Shown here: positions 30,352 through 39,381 of the stretch, one piece after another
How the letters are laid out: each line of letters starts with the position of its first letter
How positions within the stretch are numbered: position 1 is the first letter of the stretch
Source: a virus
DNA: 53,748 bases
Direction: 5' to 3' (one strand)
Virus record (IMG/VR): IMGVR_UViG_3300025781_000013
Span: 1 to 53,748 of that record
The notes under the pieces: model-generated
What the model saw: only the letters and a program-made list of their open reading frames with translations
Told to the model about the DNA's origin: nothing
The model's database searches: none
Position numbers and translations under genes: made by a program

Positions 30352-31594
30352 CAGCGCAGATCTAGCTCGACCGGTTGAACTCGACAAACGCGAACAATTC
30401 TTGTTGCGAGACAGTAAAACATTCTGCATCTATCCCTGGATACATCTGCACGCCTATCCTACCGGAGAAGCTTATCCTTGTTGTCATGCTGAAATGGGTG
30501 TGGGACAAGTGGGCAATTGCCGCACCCATACCCTGGAAGAAATTTATCGATCGCGACCCATGGATCAGTTGCGTGACAACATGCTGAATGAAACACCCTC
30601 ACTGGCTTGTCAACGTTGCTACGAACAAGAAGAATCTGGATTTTTTAGTGGTAGGAAAAGTGCCAACAAACATCATGGCCATCATATCAAACGTATTGCC
30701 GATGACCAATTCCGCATGAGCTATTGGGATGTCAGATTCAGTAACCTGTGCAATCTCAGTTGTAGAAGTTGTGGGCATATATTCAGCAGCAGCTGGTACC
30801 AGGATCAGGCTCAATTGGCTGGCGGCGACTGGAAGGAAAAAAACAAAGTTTTAAATTATGCCGGACGTACCGAGACCGACATGTGGAAACAGCTGATACC
30901 GCATCTGGATTACGTGGAGCAGATCTATTTTGCTGGCGGTGAGCCACTCATGATGAAAGAACACTACAACATCCTGGACGAGCTGGAACGTAGAGGTCGA
31001 TTTGATGTGCGCCTGATCTACAATACCAATTTTACTCATACCAGTCTCAAAGATCGCACAGTATTTGATTACTGGCGACGATTTGACAGTGTGGCTGTTG
31101 GTGCCAGTCTGGATGCTATGGGTACTCGTGCAGAATATATCAGAAAAGGCACAGTGTGGGACACAGTAGAGCGCAATCGCGAGCAAATGCTTGAAACATG
31201 TCCTGATGTAGATTTTTACATCAGCCCCACGCTCAGCATCCTGAATGCCTGGCACTTGCCAGACTTTCATCGTGACTGGGTCAATCGTGGCCTGATTAGA
31301 CCGCAAGATCTAAATGTAAACATTTTACAAGATCCTGCACATTTACGCATTGACATCGCTCCTGCCTTGTACAAAGCAAAACTGTCTGAAAAATTCAGCG
31401 AACATATTGAATGGTTGCGCCCACAGGATCCATTGCAACGAGCCACAACCGGATTTGAAAGTGCCTGGAGATTCATGATGGCCACAGATAATTCCAAGCT
31501 GATTCCTACGTTTTGGAACAAGACATTTGAACTGGATCGTGTCAGGAAAGAAAGTGTGTTGTCTGTGATTCCGGAATTGGCTGGGCTAGTATGA
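30332..31594 (+). CDS. Radical SAM protein with N-terminal twitch domain, copy 3 (420 aa)
   Basis: Auxiliary-cluster segment FCIYPWIHLHAYPTGEAYPC (C32, C50/C51) and CQRCYEQEE (C93, C96); radical SAM ligands C140, C144, C147 (LCNLSCRSC); GGEP at 202-205. AEYIRKGTVWD (near 265) is the shared substrate-side motif of these enzymes. It matches the N-terminal twitch radical SAM family that is common in marine phage genomes and not biochemically assigned there. Start overlaps the previous gene by 20 bp and the stop overlaps the next start by 4 bp. Confidence 0.87.
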   Translation: MSHYQYNSADLARPVELDKREQFLLRDSKTFCIYPWIHLHAYPTGEAYPCCHAEMGVGQVGNCRTHTLEEIYRSRPMDQLRDNMLNETPSLACQRCYEQEESGFFSGRKSANKHHGHHIKRIADDQFRMSYWDVRFSNLCNLSCRSCGHIFSSSWYQDQAQLAGGDWKEKNKVLNYAGRTETDMWKQLIPHLDYVEQIYFAGGEPLMMKEHYNILDELERRGRFDVRLIYNTNFTHTSLKDRTVFDYWRRFDSVAVGASLDAMGTRAEYIRKGTVWDTVERNREQMLETCPDVDFYISPTLSILNAWHLPDFHRDWVNRGLIRPQDLNVNILQDPAHLRIDIAPALYKAKLSEKFSEHIEWLRPQDPLQRATTGFESAWRFMMATDNSKLIPTFWNKTFELDRVRKESVLSVIPELAGLV

Positions 31595-32796
31595 TAACGC
31601 CACATGATCAATTCTGTGTACTACCCTGGGTCAGTTTGGAGACCAGCCCAATTGGTACAGTGAGACCCTGTTGCTTGGCCGAACACGAGTTGGTCGACAA
31701 TGCCGGAGAAAAATTCAATCTGGCACAGGCCAAATTTACTGCAATACAGGACAGTGACAGCATGCGCAAATTGAGACAGCAGTTTCTGGCCGGTGAACGA
31801 CCTGACACATGCGGCAAGTGCTGGAGAGAAGAGGATGCTGGTCGTACCAGCAAAAGAATGCACACCTTGGACAGACTCAAGCACATGATTCCTGATCAGG
31901 AATGGACCGAGGATGCTAGACCTCTCATGTTTCTGGACCTCAAGTTGGGCAGTATATGTAATCTCAAATGCAGGATCTGTGGGTCATGGAGCTCGAGCAC
32001 ATTCGCCACTGAAGAGCTACAGGCCTTGCCGGTGGACCAACGACGTGGCAGTTTCCATCATAAAATGTTGCGAGCCGGTGCCTGGCCCAGAGAAAATGAA
32101 TCGTTCTGGGCTGAACTGGATCAGGTGTCGGATCAGATACGTTATATTGAATTTACCGGCGGTGAGCCATTCATGATTCAAGAACATTTTGATCTGTTGC
32201 ATGATTTGATTGCGCAGGGCATCGCTGGTCAAATTGAGATACATTACAATACCAATGGTACTCAATGGCCCGAGCAAGGCGAAGAGATCTGGCGCTATTT
32301 CAAAAAAGTTGAGATAGCATTCAGCATAGACGATGTGGGTGCGCGATTTGAATATCAACGATCAAATGCTGTGTGGATCGAAGTCTGTGCCAACATACAA
32401 AAATTCCAGGACATGCGTGATCGGTGTTGTAACATCGAACTTCAGGTGTGTACCACAGTGAATGTGTTCAATGTGTATTATCTGGAAGAAGTGGCCAACT
32501 GGATCATGTTGCAAGGATTTGATTTTGTGTATTGGAACATGATGCATGATGCTCCATATTTCAGCATCAGCACCTTGCCCGATTTGGCCAAACAGGCAAT
32601 CTCGGCACAGTTGAGATCGGCGCAGGTGGACGCTCGCACACGACAAGAATTTGACAATATTGTGGATTTTATGTGTCGTGGAAGCAGTCTAGATGGTTCC
32701 CTATTGCGCATGAAAATTGCCGAGCTTGATCGTAGACGCAATCAGCATTTGAAAAATGTACAACCAGAATTGGCCAGGCTGATCGGCTATGAATAA
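31591..32796 (+). CDS. Radical SAM protein with N-terminal twitch domain, copy 4 (401 aa)
   Basis: FCVLPWVSLETSPIGTVRPC (C9, C27/C28) and CGKCWREEDAG (C74, C77) form the N-terminal auxiliary-cluster module. Radical SAM ligands are C123, C127, C130 (ICNLKCRIC) and GGEP is at 190-193. The IEIHYNTNGTQWP and VEIAFSIDDVGARFEYQR strands fit the partial TIM barrel. It starts with ATGA at 31591. The compact N-terminus, only eight residues before the first Cys, argues that this start is right. Substrate unknown. Confidence 0.87.
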   Translation: MITPHDQFCVLPWVSLETSPIGTVRPCCLAEHELVDNAGEKFNLAQAKFTAIQDSDSMRKLRQQFLAGERPDTCGKCWREEDAGRTSKRMHTLDRLKHMIPDQEWTEDARPLMFLDLKLGSICNLKCRICGSWSSSTFATEELQALPVDQRRGSFHHKMLRAGAWPRENESFWAELDQVSDQIRYIEFTGGEPFMIQEHFDLLHDLIAQGIAGQIEIHYNTNGTQWPEQGEEIWRYFKKVEIAFSIDDVGARFEYQRSNAVWIEVCANIQKFQDMRDRCCNIELQVCTTVNVFNVYYLEEVANWIMLQGFDFVYWNMMHDAPYFSISTLPDLAKQAISAQLRSAQVDARTRQEFDNIVDFMCRGSSLDGSLLRMKIAELDRRRNQHLKNVQPELARLIGYE

Positions 32797-33739
32797 ACCA
32801 ACCATGATTGTACCACCGTCTGCTGGATCTTATGTGCTGTATGATTTCTTGAAATCTCAGTTCGACGTGGTGCAATATGATCCCGACACACAATACGACA
32901 AACTGAACTGTTTGGCTCTGGTGGGATTCCGCAACGACCATGACTGGTGGAAACAGTTGTATCAAGACGGGATCAGACTGGTGATTGACAATTTGCACGA
33001 ACCATACGATCATTACAAAACATTTTTTCCGCCACTGGTGGATAATTTCTATCAACTGAACAATATCAATTGGTTCTGGTATGACGAAGCGTTGTCTGAC
33101 CGACAGCATTATGGTTACGTTCCGGCCAAGACTTATAAAAAATTGGCCTTGATGCCCATGAATCAACGCAAACAACACCGTACACGCTTGCACGATGCCA
33201 TGAAACCGTACCTGGCAGACTGCATATACAGTTATGTAGAGTTGGGCATCCGCTTGCCCAATGATTGTGTGGATGATGCTTGTTGGGATCGTTATACAGA
33301 TCCAGACTGGTACAATGACACCTATTTCAGTTTGGTAGCCGAGGCCAATACCGATAGTGTTCCTTATAGATATCCTGTGCAACCATGGCCTTTCATGACC
33401 GAAAAAACCATGAAGCCGTTGTCATATCGTCATCCTTACATGATCTATGGCCAATCTGGTACCTTGGCACATCTGCGTGCGATCGGATTTGAATCTTTTG
33501 AAAATCTGTTCAACGAAAGCTACGATCAAATTGGCAATCCAAAATCCAATCAGCCAGATCCAAAACTGTATTGCATAATGGACAATGTAAAAAACTTTGA
33601 GCGACGACCCTACGATGCATTGACTCTGGGCAAAATCGAGCACAACTATCATCACTTCTTTGATCGTCAATTGATCAGGCAACGAGTTGATGTCGAAATC
33701 GTACAACCATTATTGGACTATGTCAATGGCAAAACCTGA
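32789..33739 (+). CDS. TEK-motif (GT10-like) protein (316 aa)
   Basis: Overlaps the previous gene by 8 bp. Blocks: MNQRKQHRTRLHDAMKPYL (about 124-142), YFSLVAEANTD, PFMTEKTMKPLSYRHPYMIYG (about 198-218), LRAIGFESFENLFNESYD. The N-terminal half begins KPTMIVPPSAGSYVLYDFL, a Rossmann-like strand-turn-helix. It belongs to the same family as 24460, 27864, 38152 and 39374. A nucleotide-sugar transferase is inferred from the Glu-Lys motif; no donor specificity can be read. Confidence 0.55.
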   Translation: MNKPTMIVPPSAGSYVLYDFLKSQFDVVQYDPDTQYDKLNCLALVGFRNDHDWWKQLYQDGIRLVIDNLHEPYDHYKTFFPPLVDNFYQLNNINWFWYDEALSDRQHYGYVPAKTYKKLALMPMNQRKQHRTRLHDAMKPYLADCIYSYVELGIRLPNDCVDDACWDRYTDPDWYNDTYFSLVAEANTDSVPYRYPVQPWPFMTEKTMKPLSYRHPYMIYGQSGTLAHLRAIGFESFENLFNESYDQIGNPKSNQPDPKLYCIMDNVKNFERRPYDALTLGKIEHNYHHFFDRQLIRQRVDVEIVQPLLDYVNGKT

Positions 33740-35018
33740 CACCCTGTGCATGGCACCTTGGACCCACACCTATCTCAGCCCACAGACCGAGCGAAGAATG
33801 TGCTGTGCCAGCCGAGAACCGGCGCAGAGTTTTGAACAGTACATAGACACTGCGACCGGCACCGGCATCTACACTCCGGTCACTCTGGACCAACACTGGA
33901 ACAGCGATCACATGCGATCGGTGCGCAGACGCATGATGGCAGGCGAGACCTTGCCCGAGTGCGAGGTATGCAACGACCGCTTGCTCAATACCGATGTTTA
34001 CCGTAGCTATTTCAATCATCTGTTTGGACATAAGTATTTGGAAGCCATGCAGATGACTGACGCTGACGGCCATACACACATGCAACCGGTCAGCTGGGAT
34101 TATCGTTTTACCAATTTGTGCAATTTCAAATGCCGCATGTGCGGTGACATGTTGTCAAGTGCTTGGGAAAGCGAGCAACGCGAACATGCCATGATAGACT
34201 GGACCAATTCCAAGAACGCTTGGATGCGTCCTGAAACCAAGGAGAAGATTACTGCGTTTCAAGACAGCGTGATTGAAGCTGAATTTAGTCAAGCTGTCGA
34301 GCAACACCGTGTTGAGGAAATATATTGGGTGGGTGGAGAACCACTCATGTATGAACAACACTGGCGCTACATGCAACGCATAATCGAATTAGGTGACGGT
34401 CCCAGAGTCTATGCCAGATACAATACCAATCTCAGCCGATGTCATTATCGCGGCATTGATCTTTTTGACGATATTCTTGCTCATGTTCGAGATTATCAGA
34501 TCTGTGCAAGCCTGGACGGCACGGCGAAAACAGGCGAGTATATTAGAACAGGCCTCCGATACGATTCATGGCTTGCAAATTTCGCTCGAGCAGTTGACCT
34601 CAGACGTCACAGCCGCCAGGTCCGACTTGATTTTACACTCACCTTGCCCGGACTGTTTGAAGTTGAAAACATTGTGCGACTTGCACGCGAACACGACACC
34701 GAAATACTAGCCAAAGTGGTTTTCAGCTTTGGACCCGACATCATACTGAGTCCGCTGGCTCTGCCCAGGGCCCTGTTGGATCGAAAATTGTCAGAACTGA
34801 TACCGGTCACAGACGGAGCCATGCGAGCTGTGCTGGAACAGTTGCAGAATCGTCCCACGTTTGAACAACAATGGCCAGATACCTGGCAGGAATCTCTTGC
34901 AAAAGGCAAGCGGCGTGTGCTACAATTAGAACGTATACGTGGCGACAGCTACAACTTGGCAGATATCTTGGGCCAGGATCCTGACATAAGAAAATGGTAT
35001 GACTCAATCCCCACTTGA
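33726..35018 (+). CDS. Radical SAM protein with N-terminal twitch domain, copy 5 (430 aa)
   Basis: ATG 33726 is preferred over ATG 33720 because GGA (33715-33717) lies 8 nt before it and only 2 nt before the other. LCMAPWTHTYLSPQTERRMC (C8, C26/C27) and ECEVC (C79, C82) supply the auxiliary cluster. Radical SAM ligands are C132, C136, C139 (LCNFKCRMC) and GGEP is at 203-206. GEYIRTGLRYDSW matches the AEYIRDGLD motif of the other copies. It is the most downstream of the five and overlaps both neighbours. Confidence 0.86.
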   Translation: MAKPDTLCMAPWTHTYLSPQTERRMCCASREPAQSFEQYIDTATGTGIYTPVTLDQHWNSDHMRSVRRRMMAGETLPECEVCNDRLLNTDVYRSYFNHLFGHKYLEAMQMTDADGHTHMQPVSWDYRFTNLCNFKCRMCGDMLSSAWESEQREHAMIDWTNSKNAWMRPETKEKITAFQDSVIEAEFSQAVEQHRVEEIYWVGGEPLMYEQHWRYMQRIIELGDGPRVYARYNTNLSRCHYRGIDLFDDILAHVRDYQICASLDGTAKTGEYIRTGLRYDSWLANFARAVDLRRHSRQVRLDFTLTLPGLFEVENIVRLAREHDTEILAKVVFSFGPDIILSPLALPRALLDRKLSELIPVTDGAMRAVLEQLQNRPTFEQQWPDTWQESLAKGKRRVLQLERIRGDSYNLADILGQDPDIRKWYDSIPT

Positions 35019-36051
35019 CTGTATAGAAATAGATCTGGGCCTGCCCGCCGCACAAGAAACAGTTACTCTGTACCTAGATGTGGCCGACAACAGCCTGAGT
35101 CGCAAATGGTTGCTAGCTCTTGATCATTTGTTATTGAACAATTATCACCTGGAAAAAAATTACTGCTGGTTTGGATTTGCAGATTCGGCACGTAATGGTC
35201 AGTATCTGTGTGATCAGATCAATGCCAGTATTGCGGCTATAAATGCCAGTGGCATAGCATATTCGATACAGGATGTGTTTTATGTAACAGATCTAATAGA
35301 TGGCAATTTTGAGTTAAATCATGATCGATTGAATCGCTTGCACAGATATTTTGAAGATCTGCAAGGGCAGAGCGGTCGTATCAGCGCATACTATTCAGCA
35401 GCTGATGCCAACACACGCTGGCATATCAGACAGTTGAATGGTCTGTGTCATGAATTTGAAAGCTGGGCCTTGAGCTGGAGAAAAAAGCATACCGCCCCTG
35501 AGTGGCAAAGACCCAGCCAGCTGATGTGTTGGCTACAGGCACCCAGATTCAAACTGGAATCAGCAGATCTGGAACTGTTTGGTATAGACACCATCAATCG
35601 ATCGCTGGGCGCAGTGTATGTGGGCGTGAACAAGGCCGTGGGCAAACATCATTGGGAAGTGTTCCAGGATGAAGGACGTGACAGCAGGATAGGCGAATTG
35701 ACCACGACCACCTTGTCCAGTCAGACCGAAGCTGCCGGAGACTTTGATATCGAATGGGCCAACAATCCTGGCGCCTATGAATGGCAAAAGAAACAGCTGG
35801 CTGAGTTTCGTGACTGGTTGATCAGCAACGGACTTGATCCTGAAGATCCTGCACTAACCATTGGTCACCCCCGGGTGGCACAGGTGGATCTGATTCGTAG
35901 TTTTGGCACACAAGATTACAGGAAGATTTGGGCAGTATTAAATACGCATCTGAATGTGTCTGCCATACGCACCAGTACAACACAGGCCGAATATCCTTAC
36001 CATTGGTGGGACATCAACTACAAGGAACTGCAAATACAATGTCTTGGATAA
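34999..36051 (+). CDS. Unknown conserved-looking phage protein (350 aa)
   Basis: I do not recognise a family. No signal peptide, membrane segment or cysteine cluster is seen. Features: an N-terminal strand-helix region with TVTLYLDVADNSLSRKWLLAL (about 22-42), a central HWEVFQDEGRDSRIGELTT segment (about 219-237), a Trp-rich YEWQKKQLAEFRDWLI helix, and HPRVAQVDLIRSFG near 295. The conserved-looking E-D-R and HPR positions could be functional, but this is a guess. It overlaps the last radical SAM gene by 20 bp and may act in the same pathway. Confidence 0.6.
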   Translation: MTQSPLDCIEIDLGLPAAQETVTLYLDVADNSLSRKWLLALDHLLLNNYHLEKNYCWFGFADSARNGQYLCDQINASIAAINASGIAYSIQDVFYVTDLIDGNFELNHDRLNRLHRYFEDLQGQSGRISAYYSAADANTRWHIRQLNGLCHEFESWALSWRKKHTAPEWQRPSQLMCWLQAPRFKLESADLELFGIDTINRSLGAVYVGVNKAVGKHHWEVFQDEGRDSRIGELTTTTLSSQTEAAGDFDIEWANNPGAYEWQKKQLAEFRDWLISNGLDPEDPALTIGHPRVAQVDLIRSFGTQDYRKIWAVLNTHLNVSAIRTSTTQAEYPYHWWDINYKELQIQCLG

Positions 36052-36140
36052 AAAATATTTACAATCGCATACGACTGGAAATACGCTATCGTCGAAAGCT
36101 TCGGGAATTGCGCAAACGCGATCCATTTATATACAAATGA
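36039..36140 (+). CDS. Small basic peptide ending KRDPFIYK (33 aa)
   Basis: ATG 36039 overlaps the previous gene by 13 bp, has AAGGA 12 nt upstream, and its stop overlaps the next start (ATGA at 36137). The peptide has a basic amphipathic helix (RYRRKLRELRK) and the C-terminus DPFIYK. I have seen similar small proteins ending RDPFIYK in marine T4-like phage genomes, with no known role. Its size, charge and place inside a radical SAM cluster make it a possible modification substrate or carrier. That is inference only. An ordinary small accessory protein is equally possible. Confidence 0.65.
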   Translation: MSWIKNIYNRIRLEIRYRRKLRELRKRDPFIYK

Positions 36141-36781
36141 AAAAACAATTATTAACAGTGGGCGATAGTTATACCTACGGTGACGAACTGACAGATCGAT
36201 ACCAGGCATGGCCTTACCGTTTGGCAGATAGGTTGACTTACGAAGTACAAAATAAGGGACAATCGGGTATCAGTAACACCAGCATACTGAGACGCACACT
36301 AGAGGAATTGGCAATCAACAGTTACGATTTGGTCATTATCGGATGGACCAATCCGGGCAGAATAGAATGGAAAGACGCAATCGGAGTGGCCTACGACATA
36401 TGGCCCGGAGTGGTTATACCAAATAAATTTACAGAAGATCACCCCTGGCGTACAGATTTGATAACATATATCAATCAGCATCACAGTCCGGAATATCTTT
36501 ACGAACAATATTTAATACAAGTAATATCGTTACAGTCATATTTTCAAGCACATGATATAAAATATCGCATGATTGATATTGCATACAAAAACTACTATAG
36601 ACAGGTAGGACAAGAACAACACGATCAACTGTCTCGGTTGATCGACACAGATTATTTTATAGGCTGGGATCAATTTGGCATGAACGAAATTGCCGGTAAA
36701 TCACGGGCCTATGGCGGGCATCCAACCGATGCAGGGCACCAACAAATAGCAAACAAAATTTATGAACATCTTGGGAATTAG
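36137..36781 (+). CDS. SGNH/GDSL hydrolase-like protein (214 aa)
   Basis: ATG 36137 is chosen for its ATGA overlap. In-frame extension further upstream lies within the 34999 and 36039 genes. Block I is TVGDSYTYGDEL (nucleophile S11), block II GQSGISN (G44, N47), block III IIGWTNPGR (N72), and the terminal block GGHPTDAGHQQIA (H195). These are the SGNH positions, although the usual Asp three residues before His is Tyr here. The size is typical. The family removes or adds acyl groups on sugars and lipids; in this context O-deacetylation or acetylation of a glycan is plausible. The gene is AT-richer than its neighbours. Confidence 0.7.
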   Translation: MKKQLLTVGDSYTYGDELTDRYQAWPYRLADRLTYEVQNKGQSGISNTSILRRTLEELAINSYDLVIIGWTNPGRIEWKDAIGVAYDIWPGVVIPNKFTEDHPWRTDLITYINQHHSPEYLYEQYLIQVISLQSYFQAHDIKYRMIDIAYKNYYRQVGQEQHDQLSRLIDTDYFIGWDQFGMNEIAGKSRAYGGHPTDAGHQQIANKIYEHLGN

Positions 36782-38213
36782 TGCCGGATTCCATGATGCC
36801 ACGGTATCAGTAATCGACGCACAAGGCAAGATCTTGTTTGCCGGACACAGCGAGCGTTATAGCAAACGCAAAAATGATCCTGACATACATGCTGACCTGA
36901 TCCAGGACCTGGCCCGCGGCCGACACATTGACCACATAGCCTATTACGAACGACCGTGGCTCAAACAGATTCGACAGTTCTACAGCGGACAAGGCGTTGA
37001 GTGGTCAAAACTCACAGCGCGACAGATCATGCGAAAACAACTACAGGGTCATTTTCCGGGCGTTCCTGTCAGCACACATGATCATCATCTCAGTCATGCA
37101 GCCGGTGGATTCCAGACCAGCCCATTTGATCGCGCCACTGTGGTCGTGATTGATGCGGTAGGTGAATGGGACACTGCGACCATATGGGCCGCTGACTACG
37201 ATCGTGGTCGTGCTCGATATCGCAGACTGTGGCGACAACGCTATCCGCGCAGTATAGGACTGTTTTACAGTGCCGTGACTGATCGATTGGGCCTGCACCC
37301 CATGGATGAAGAATACATCACCATGGGCATGGCCGCCTGGGGTCAACCCAGATACACAGCCGAGCTGACCAAGTTGACCGATCAAAATCTACATGCAGGT
37401 CTGGATCCAAATTTCCTAGAATCGGCCCGAGATGAGGATATTGCCGCCAGTGCGCAACAAGTTTGCGAAAATATGATATATACGATCATGCGTCAAGCTC
37501 AAGCGTTTGGGTGGAGTTCAAATTTGGTATATTCGGGCGGTGTTGCCCTCAACTGTTTGGCCAATAGGAGATTGGATGAGTACTTTGAAAAGATTTGGAT
37601 CATGCCTTGTCCTGGCGATGGTGGTAGCAGTCTTGGTGCAGCAGCCTTGGCCCACCGAGGAAGAATCCAATTTGAACATGCATACCTGGGTCACATCATT
37701 GACGGCCAGTATCCTGTTGATGCCGTTGTCCACAGTCTACTGGTTGATAGACTCTGTGGTGTTGCATCTGGAGCGGCAGAATTTGGGCCGCGGGCACTGG
37801 GCAACCGAAGTCTCCTCGCGGATCCACGAGGAACGGACATAAAAGATCTGGTCAATGCCATCAAGCGTAGACAACAATTCCGCCCGTTTGCTCCGATTAT
37901 TTTGGCCGAACATGTTGATAGTTATTTTGACATGCCCCAAGGCTGGGTAGATACCGGTTACATGCAGGTCGTGGCACGATGCCTACGTCCTGATCTTTAT
38001 CCTGCCATTGTCCACCGTGATGGAACCAGTCGTGTTCAAACTGTGCCCCCGGGAAATTCGGGCATTAGACGACTGTTAGAAGCTTGGTATAAAGCAACCG
38101 ATTGTCCTCTGCTACTCAACACTAGCCTTAATATACGAGGCGAACCCATGGTCAATGATCGAGCAGATGCTGATCGATTTGAACGCCTGTACAGGATAAA
38201 AGTTTACAGCTGA
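36762..38213 (+). CDS. O-carbamoyltransferase, NodU/CmcH family (483 aa)
   Basis: The N-terminal part is a TsaD/Kae1-like ATPase fold: ILGISAGFHDATV (1-15), HHLSHAA (108-114, metal ligands) and YSGGVALNC (about 256-264). The C-terminal catalytic part has FGPRALGNRS (about 340-349), RPFAPIIL and LLLNTSLNIRGEP. The family transfers a carbamoyl group from carbamoyl phosphate, through carbamoyl adenylate, to a sugar or antibiotic hydroxyl. The length is slightly short of the usual 550-600, mainly at the C-terminus. It overlaps the SGNH gene by 20 bp and a minus-strand gene end by 62 bp. Confidence 0.85.
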   Translation: MNILGISAGFHDATVSVIDAQGKILFAGHSERYSKRKNDPDIHADLIQDLARGRHIDHIAYYERPWLKQIRQFYSGQGVEWSKLTARQIMRKQLQGHFPGVPVSTHDHHLSHAAGGFQTSPFDRATVVVIDAVGEWDTATIWAADYDRGRARYRRLWRQRYPRSIGLFYSAVTDRLGLHPMDEEYITMGMAAWGQPRYTAELTKLTDQNLHAGLDPNFLESARDEDIAASAQQVCENMIYTIMRQAQAFGWSSNLVYSGGVALNCLANRRLDEYFEKIWIMPCPGDGGSSLGAAALAHRGRIQFEHAYLGHIIDGQYPVDAVVHSLLVDRLCGVASGAAEFGPRALGNRSLLADPRGTDIKDLVNAIKRRQQFRPFAPIILAEHVDSYFDMPQGWVDTGYMQVVARCLRPDLYPAIVHRDGTSRVQTVPPGNSGIRRLLEAWYKATDCPLLLNTSLNIRGEPMVNDRADADRFERLYRIKVYS

Positions 38214-39381
38214 GCTCATGCAAGCGATCGTATTTGCTTGACACAAACAAGGCTTGATTGTGCAAGATATCTGGCAAGCACTGTTGATACCATGCGTGTA
38301 GATCAAGACTCAGCAGGTGTTGCACAGTATTCATGGTCCGGATGAATCTTTCTGTATTGTGGTTTTCTGCATCGTACGAGTTATCTAGGTATGTGTCAAA
38401 GGTCCTATAGCCCAATTTTCGCAAGATAGCCAAAGTGCCTGGACAACCAAATATCACAAAAGGATGCGCATTCAATATGGCCTTGAATGTTTTTTCAGTT
38501 ATAAAAGCGCCACCGCTTTGCTCGGCATCGTACAGAGTTTCCATCACAAAACTGCAATAGCTGTCGGAATAAAGATATTCGGCCAAGACCCAATGGCTGT
38601 TGTGTTCTTCGGCAGTGAGATCATCACACCGATAAGGACCACCGGATAAAAACTCTTGCATGCGAGATTCCAGGCCAGCGAAACGACTCAGCTGTATCGG
38701 GTTATCTTCGAATCGATCACCTATAGTGACATCACCGTAGCTCCAGTAGGCCTGTGACAGCAATCCCCGCTGGTGGAATAGACTGACTATGGTGGCACGC
38801 CACCATTTGTGGATACGACTCAGCATGGTGAACTGTCTGCCACGTGGCTGATCGTGTGCCTGGGCTCGTGGACGGTCGTGCCCGTTCCAGCGCACACCGT
38901 TGCGCCAGTAGAACAATTCGTGGTCTGGAAAATATACAAAACGATCCATGCTGTCTGCTTGAGTATTACCTGATACAAATCGATAAGAATCCACACTTAA
39001 CCCGTGCATGGCACATAGGTTATCCAATCGCTCACGTTCTCGAAAAGGATTGTCGCCTTCGTGATAGTAAAACAATATTTTCAACCGGCCAGCCTGTATG
39101 TGGGCCATGGTAGAGGACGGAATCATGGCAAAATAATCGATTGAATAATCAAACCAGGCCAAACCAACTGGATAAAATGCATCGGGCGGTAACGGCTCGT
39201 CCGTATAGCCGACAGCACACGGATACCCATGATCGGCACAGTACAACAACAACCGACAAGGTGCTATACGTGGGTAAGTGTCGCCCATGCCGTGATAGGT
39301 ATCGTGTGGGTTATCCATCATGGGTGCCAGATTGGGATATGGGCGGCTGTCGTTGCGCCGATCAAAAACAAAATTAAACAC
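38152..39381 (-). CDS. TEK-motif (GT10-like) protein (409 aa)
   Basis: Second gene of a two-gene minus-strand unit; it starts inside the end of the 39374 gene (8-bp overlap). Blocks: LSRIHKWWRATIVSLFHQRG (about 187-206), YCSFVMETLYD, FITEKTFKAILNAHPFVIFG (about 293-312), LRKLGYRTFDTYLDNSYD. The last family Pro is Ala. The N-terminal 180 residues are not shared with the other members and are rich in Arg, Asp and His. Its end runs 62 bp into the carbamoyltransferase gene on the other strand, so one of the two C-termini may have been extended by loss of an earlier stop. Confidence 0.55.
   Translation of the reverse strand: MFNFVFDRRNDSRPYPNLAPMMDNPHDTYHGMGDTYPRIAPCRLLLYCADHGYPCAVGYTDEPLPPDAFYPVGLAWFDYSIDYFAMIPSSTMAHIQAGRLKILFYYHEGDNPFRERERLDNLCAMHGLSVDSYRFVSGNTQADSMDRFVYFPDHELFYWRNGVRWNGHDRPRAQAHDQPRGRQFTMLSRIHKWWRATIVSLFHQRGLLSQAYWSYGDVTIGDRFEDNPIQLSRFAGLESRMQEFLSGGPYRCDDLTAEEHNSHWVLAEYLYSDSYCSFVMETLYDAEQSGGAFITEKTFKAILNAHPFVIFGCPGTLAILRKLGYRTFDTYLDNSYDAENHNTERFIRTMNTVQHLLSLDLHAWYQQCLPDILHNQALFVSSKYDRLHELSCKLLSCTGVQIDQHLLDH

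Noticed and set aside
34393-34710. An overlapping 105-aa frame inside the fifth radical SAM gene with a membrane-helix-like segment, resembling a small spanin
   Set aside because: It lies wholly inside a well-supported gene on the same strand, has a GTG start without a ribosome-binding site, and no partner lipoprotein overlaps it. Chance hydrophobicity in the second frame is more likely.
37507-37842. Overlapping 111-aa frame with two hydrophobic stretches in the carbamoyltransferase gene
   Set aside because: It sits in the conserved catalytic region of that gene; no start signals or known pattern.
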